In this document: piece after piece, positions 5,504 to 5,548 of the stretch
Position numbering within the stretch: position 1 is the first letter of the stretch
Layout: the number at the start of each line of letters is the position of its first letter
Assembly (NCBI GenBank): GCA_021828925.1
Contig: JAJZCT010000262.1
Coordinates: 1-5,548, forward strand
DNA length: 5,548 nucleotides
DNA from: Planctomycetota bacterium
GTDB taxonomy: Bacteria > Planctomycetota > Phycisphaerae > WQYP01
Direction of reading: 5' to 3'
Position numbers and translations under genes: made by a program
The notes under the pieces: model-generated
What the model was told of the DNA's origin: nothing
Database searches by the model: none
The model's input: the letters and a program-made list of their open reading frames with translations, nothing else

Positions 5504-5548
5504 ATGACTTATGAGGTAAAAACCATGTGTCCAAATGGAATATCTCAT
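5504..5548 (+). CDS. Start of an unidentified gene, truncated by the window end
   Basis: ATG 5504 opens a frame that stays open for the 15 codons left in the window, with N-terminus MTYEVKTMCPNG. GAGG at 5492-5495 lies 8 nt upstream. A second in-frame ATG at 5525 has its own GAGG at 5513-5516, also 8 nt upstream, so either could be the start. The visible residues are too few to assign a family. A promoter-like site and inverted repeats precede it, suggesting its own transcription unit. Confidence 0.45.
   Translation, partial: MTYEVKTMCPNGISH

Noticed and set aside
5459..5548. Minus-strand frame running from the window end to a stop at 5459
   Set aside because: Only 29 residues, no family resemblance, and it overlaps the plus-strand start region, which has two good ribosome binding sites.
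1..5548. CRISPR array, insertion sequence, tRNA or rRNA
   Set aside because: No regularly spaced repeats, no transposase-like frame or terminal inverted repeats, and no tRNA-like cloverleaf or rRNA-like sequence was found on either strand by eye.

Overview
The window carries one strand-consistent (+) carbohydrate-utilisation cluster, followed by a non-coding regulatory stretch and the first codons of another gene. Extensive translations with no frameshifts, Shine-Dalgarno sites of the GGAG/GAGG type, a twin-arginine exported hydrolase-like protein and a sodium:solute symporter point to a free-living heterotrophic bacterium of moderate GC. The gene style (sugar isomerase + SSS transporter + class II aldolase-like enzyme + Tat-exported hydrolase) recalls glycan degraders of the Planctomycetota/Verrucomicrobiota/Lentisphaerota type, but no taxonomic marker is present and this is only a guess.

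Layout: 1-195, the 3' end of a sugar isomerase resembling the L-fucose/L-arabinose isomerase superfamily. 196-302, a gap with a strong imperfect hairpin. 303-1802, a complete SSS-family symporter. 1835-2698, a complete class II fructose/tagatose-bisphosphate aldolase-family protein. 2757-5159, a large GTG-initiated protein with a Tat signal and a predicted beta-sandwich/(alpha/alpha)6-barrel hydrolase architecture. 5160-5503, no convincing gene, but a second hairpin, a cluster of inverted repeats and a promoter-like -10. 5504-5548, the start of a new gene that leaves the window.

How they may work together (inference): the exported protein releases a sugar from a glycan or glycoside, the symporter brings it in, the isomerase makes a ketose, and the aldolase-like enzyme cleaves or rearranges it. 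No kinase is visible. The aldolase-like enzyme keeps its zinc histidines and catalytic aspartate but has lost the usual Ser/Thr residues of its phosphate pocket. This makes it the most interesting item here: the substrate may not be a standard ketose bisphosphate.

Three of the four larger genes have their start set by a clear ribosome binding site rather than by the longest open frame: the symporter starts at 303 (not 279), the aldolase at 1835 (not TTG 1823), the hydrolase at GTG 2757 (not TTG 2703).
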